NCBI GenBank assembly: GCA_016931625.1
Contig: JAFGEK010000109.1
Span: forward strand, 1-33,175
Reading direction: 5' to 3'
From: Deltaproteobacteria bacterium
Lineage (GTDB): Bacteria; Myxococcota; XYA12-FULL-58-9; JAFGEK01
Length of the DNA stretch: 33,175 bases
Positions 31,886 through 33,175 of the stretch are shown here, piece after piece; within the stretch, counting starts at the first letter, position 1, and each line of letters starts with the position of its first letter. Position numbers and translations under genes: made by a program. The notes under the pieces are model-generated. The model was not told the origin of the DNA, made no database searches, and saw nothing but the letters and a program-made list of their open reading frames with translations.

Positions 31886-32158
31886 ATGTCACGGATACAA
31901 AAGTTTGCTCGTAGTTTTCCTAGCTTAAAAGCGGCAAATGGCGTTAAGCCTTGGCAGCCGCAGGCATTAGCACGATGGGCATGTAATTTTAATAATGGTA
32001 CACTAGAGCTTAATAGCGCCAGATTTGTGTTATGGGTTGCAGATCCATTTACCCTATGGCCTTGCGGACGCTTTAATTTATTCGAAGCTATAATAACTTG
32101 GGATGCGCCACATCGATTGGCATTTATAGCCTGGATTGCGGCACCATGGTGGTTATAA
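31886..32158 (+). CDS. Small conserved-looking hypothetical protein
   Basis: A 90-residue protein from the ATG at 31886, with GAGGGA five bases upstream. It is rich in tryptophan: KPWQPQALARWACNF, FVLWVADPFTLWPCGRF, then NLFEAIITWDAPHRLAFIAW and a final PWWL. I recall small hypothetical proteins with a D-x-x-H-R-x-A-F-x-A-W and PWWP-type ending in mobile or accessory regions of proteobacteria, but no function. The ribosome site and protein-like composition argue that it is real. Confidence 0.6.
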   Translation: MSRIQKFARSFPSLKAANGVKPWQPQALARWACNFNNGTLELNSARFVLWVADPFTLWPCGRFNLFEAIITWDAPHRLAFIAWIAAPWWL

Positions 32159-32180
32159 GCGATTGATTTTATTTCAGAGA

Positions 32181-32262
32181 TGGTGCCCAGGGACGGAATT
32201 GTGCTTCAAAGAACACTGTCCCCTGTAATCCCTGTAATCCTGTAATCAGCCTGTAATCTGCA
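32181..32262. repeat. REP-like hairpin followed by short tandem repeats
   Basis: An imperfect hairpin spans about 32188-32226: CAGGGAC pairs with GTCCCCTG (one bulge) and GTGCTTC with GAACAC (one bulge) around a 3-base loop. It is followed by four copies of CTGTAATC (about 32222-32258) with variable spacers. The flank TGGTGCCCAGGGACGGAATT also resembles the antisense of a tRNA 3' end (CCA included), so an old attachment-site remnant is an alternative. Confidence 0.5.
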
Positions 32263-32315
32263 AGAGGCAACTGCTATAATTATGATTTATATTCGTTGTA
32301 AACCTTAAATCCACT

Positions 32316-32723
32316 TCATTTTAGTACATTAACCCAATTCGGATATCCAAGGCTTGCAGCGGCATACTTATCGAAGGTAAGCCACTCACCATCAACTGAT
32401 AGGGCTAATGCTGCATATGAAGCATCATAGCCAGTTAGTCCCTGCAGAGAAATGTTTGCAGCGTCTTTGGCAAGAGAGCCATTCATGGCAATTCGTAGCA
32501 AAGGCAATTCAAGCAGAAAGGGCATGTCATTTTGGGCGAAATCTAAAGGTTGTGGATGTTGTCTCATACACACAGAGAATACTTCAAAAAAGAACAACTC
32601 GGGCACAATAAATTCACTTTTGCGAGTAAGTAAATTTTCTAAAACAGCTTCAGCTGCAATTGAACCAGGTTCATCTAAAAACCACTTAACTGCCACCGAT
32701 GCATCAATAACAGCCGGTTTCAT
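32316..32723 (-). CDS. VapC-like PIN-domain toxin
   Basis: A 135-residue PIN protein: AVIDASVAVKWFLDEPGS at the N-terminus, FIVPELFFFEVFSV, GLTGYDASYAALALSVDGEW and LTFDKYAAASLGYP. Catalytic acids are present in IDAS, FFEV, YDAS and FDKY. This is the VapC group with DASVAVKWF. Its start overlaps the antitoxin stop by four bases. It appears intact. Confidence 0.86.
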   Translation of the reverse strand: MKPAVIDASVAVKWFLDEPGSIAAEAVLENLLTRKSEFIVPELFFFEVFSVCMRQHPQPLDFAQNDMPFLLELPLLRIAMNGSLAKDAANISLQGLTGYDASYAALALSVDGEWLTFDKYAAASLGYPNWVNVLK

Positions 32724-32989
32724 TTATCATAGCCCCTAAGGCGTCGCAGAACTTGAAGGCTATCATTTGACTTTGGCTTAACTCGACGTGCTCGTATGCG
32801 TGCTCGTAAAGTTTGTATCTCATCTTCACTAATCATGTCGACGAAACGTTGGCGAAACAGTTCAATAGGCACTAAAGCAGCTTCGATTTTTGCGCCACGT
32901 TTAAGCAAAATTGGTTCGTTTGTTTGATTTAGCTTGTTCATTATCTCCCCAAATTTAGTTCTAACTTTTAGAGCATTAACTTGAAGCAT
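32720..32989 (-). CDS. Phd/YefM-family antitoxin
   Basis: 89 residues from the ATG at 32989; the frame is open to 33163 but the upstream part (Ile/Phe-rich) does not look like the family. MLQVNALKVRTKFGEIMNKL and NEPILLKRGAKIEAALVPIE match the Phd/YefM DNA-binding fold, and the tail carries the toxin-binding helix (ISEDEIQTLRARIRARRVKP). No ribosome site is visible. A palindrome ATACATGTAT (32988-32997) overlaps the start codon and is a likely operator. Partner of the PIN toxin at 32316. Confidence 0.78.
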   Translation of the reverse strand: MLQVNALKVRTKFGEIMNKLNQTNEPILLKRGAKIEAALVPIELFRQRFVDMISEDEIQTLRARIRARRVKPKSNDSLQVLRRLRGYDK

Positions 32990-32997
32990 ACATGTAT
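32988..32997. promoter_or_regulatory. Palindrome at the Phd/YefM start codon
   Basis: ATACATGTAT is a perfect 10-bp palindrome spanning the antitoxin start. It resembles the TGTACA-type half sites bound by YefM-like antitoxins and is a plausible autoregulatory operator. Confidence 0.45.
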
Positions 32998-33175
32998 AGT
33001 TACATATTACTGTTACTATGTCTATGATAATGATAAATAGCAGCACCTCAACATTTGCATTCGATAGACAAATTATAGAATTTAAAAATAAATAATTATT
33101 ACAGATAGTTAAGTTCGTGTGGCGTAACTTCTCAAAAAGTCTGGGCGAAACAAAGAATGTCATTTCGACTGCAAG

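Noticed and set aside
32181-32262. A CRISPR array at the CTGTAATC repeats.
   Set aside because: Repeat units are 8-9 bp with spacers of a few bases, far too short; no cas gene is present.
33000-33163. An N-terminal extension of the Phd/YefM antitoxin up to 33163.
   Set aside because: The extra 58 residues are Ile/Phe/Cys-rich and unlike the family, and the palindromic operator sits at the internal ATG.

Overview
The window is an AT-rich stretch (about 40% GC by eye) from a Gram-negative bacterium. An inner-membrane ABC exporter paired with a TolC-type outer-membrane channel, a sigma-54 activator with matching -24/-12 promoters, and a GH19-type peptidoglycan hydrolase with a membrane-anchored partner all point to a proteobacterium in the broad sense. 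A low-GC deltaproteobacterial or myxobacterial lineage would fit, but nothing here fixes the taxonomy.

Layout. (1) 1-1424: a 49-bp copy of part of a downstream permease gene joined to a decayed IS110-type transposase, then a VapBC-like toxin-antitoxin (TA) pair. (2) 1558-11169: a complete efflux locus. An HlyD-type adaptor, two ABC ATPases and two ABC-2 permeases (the YbhGFSR plan, with YbhF split into two genes) run leftward; a TolC-type channel, a membrane histidine kinase and an NtrC-family regulator run rightward. The 316-bp divergent spacer carries two outward-facing sigma-54-type promoters with a nested dyad midway, a layout expected for shared control by the neighbouring regulator. (3) 11404-13704: small genes, a wrecked AvcD-type antiphage dCTP deaminase gene and a second VapBC pair. 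(4) 13764-19016: a three-gene leftward operon that looks like an adaptor, a large peptidoglycan hydrolase (degenerate M23-like domain plus C-terminal GH19) and a membrane-anchored periplasmic protein, probably its immunity protein. (5) 19260-21285: gene remnants, a third VapBC pair and an unidentified ORF. (6) 21286-31295: a leftward type I restriction-modification locus in the order hsdM, rhuM, gap, hsdS, XRE-ImmA/IrrE, DUF4411 PIN protein, hsdR. The HsdR protein ends in an added S24 (LexA/UmuD-like) autoprotease domain. The gap holds a relic of the hsdM/rhuM junction and a pair of inverted REP-like palindromes. (7) 31296-33175: a compact multi-branched inverted-repeat region, a small conserved-looking ORF, a REP-like hairpin with short tandem repeats, and a Phd-VapC pair.

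Apart from the efflux locus, this is an accessory or defence island: five PIN-domain proteins, a restriction system carrying two kinds of protease domain, a broken antiviral deaminase and an antibacterial-effector cassette, with IS and REP debris. The most interesting observations are the HsdR-S24 fusion, the symmetric sigma-54 control region, the structured region upstream of hsdM, and the decay of the deaminase gene. All family assignments come from motif recognition by eye; no database search was run.
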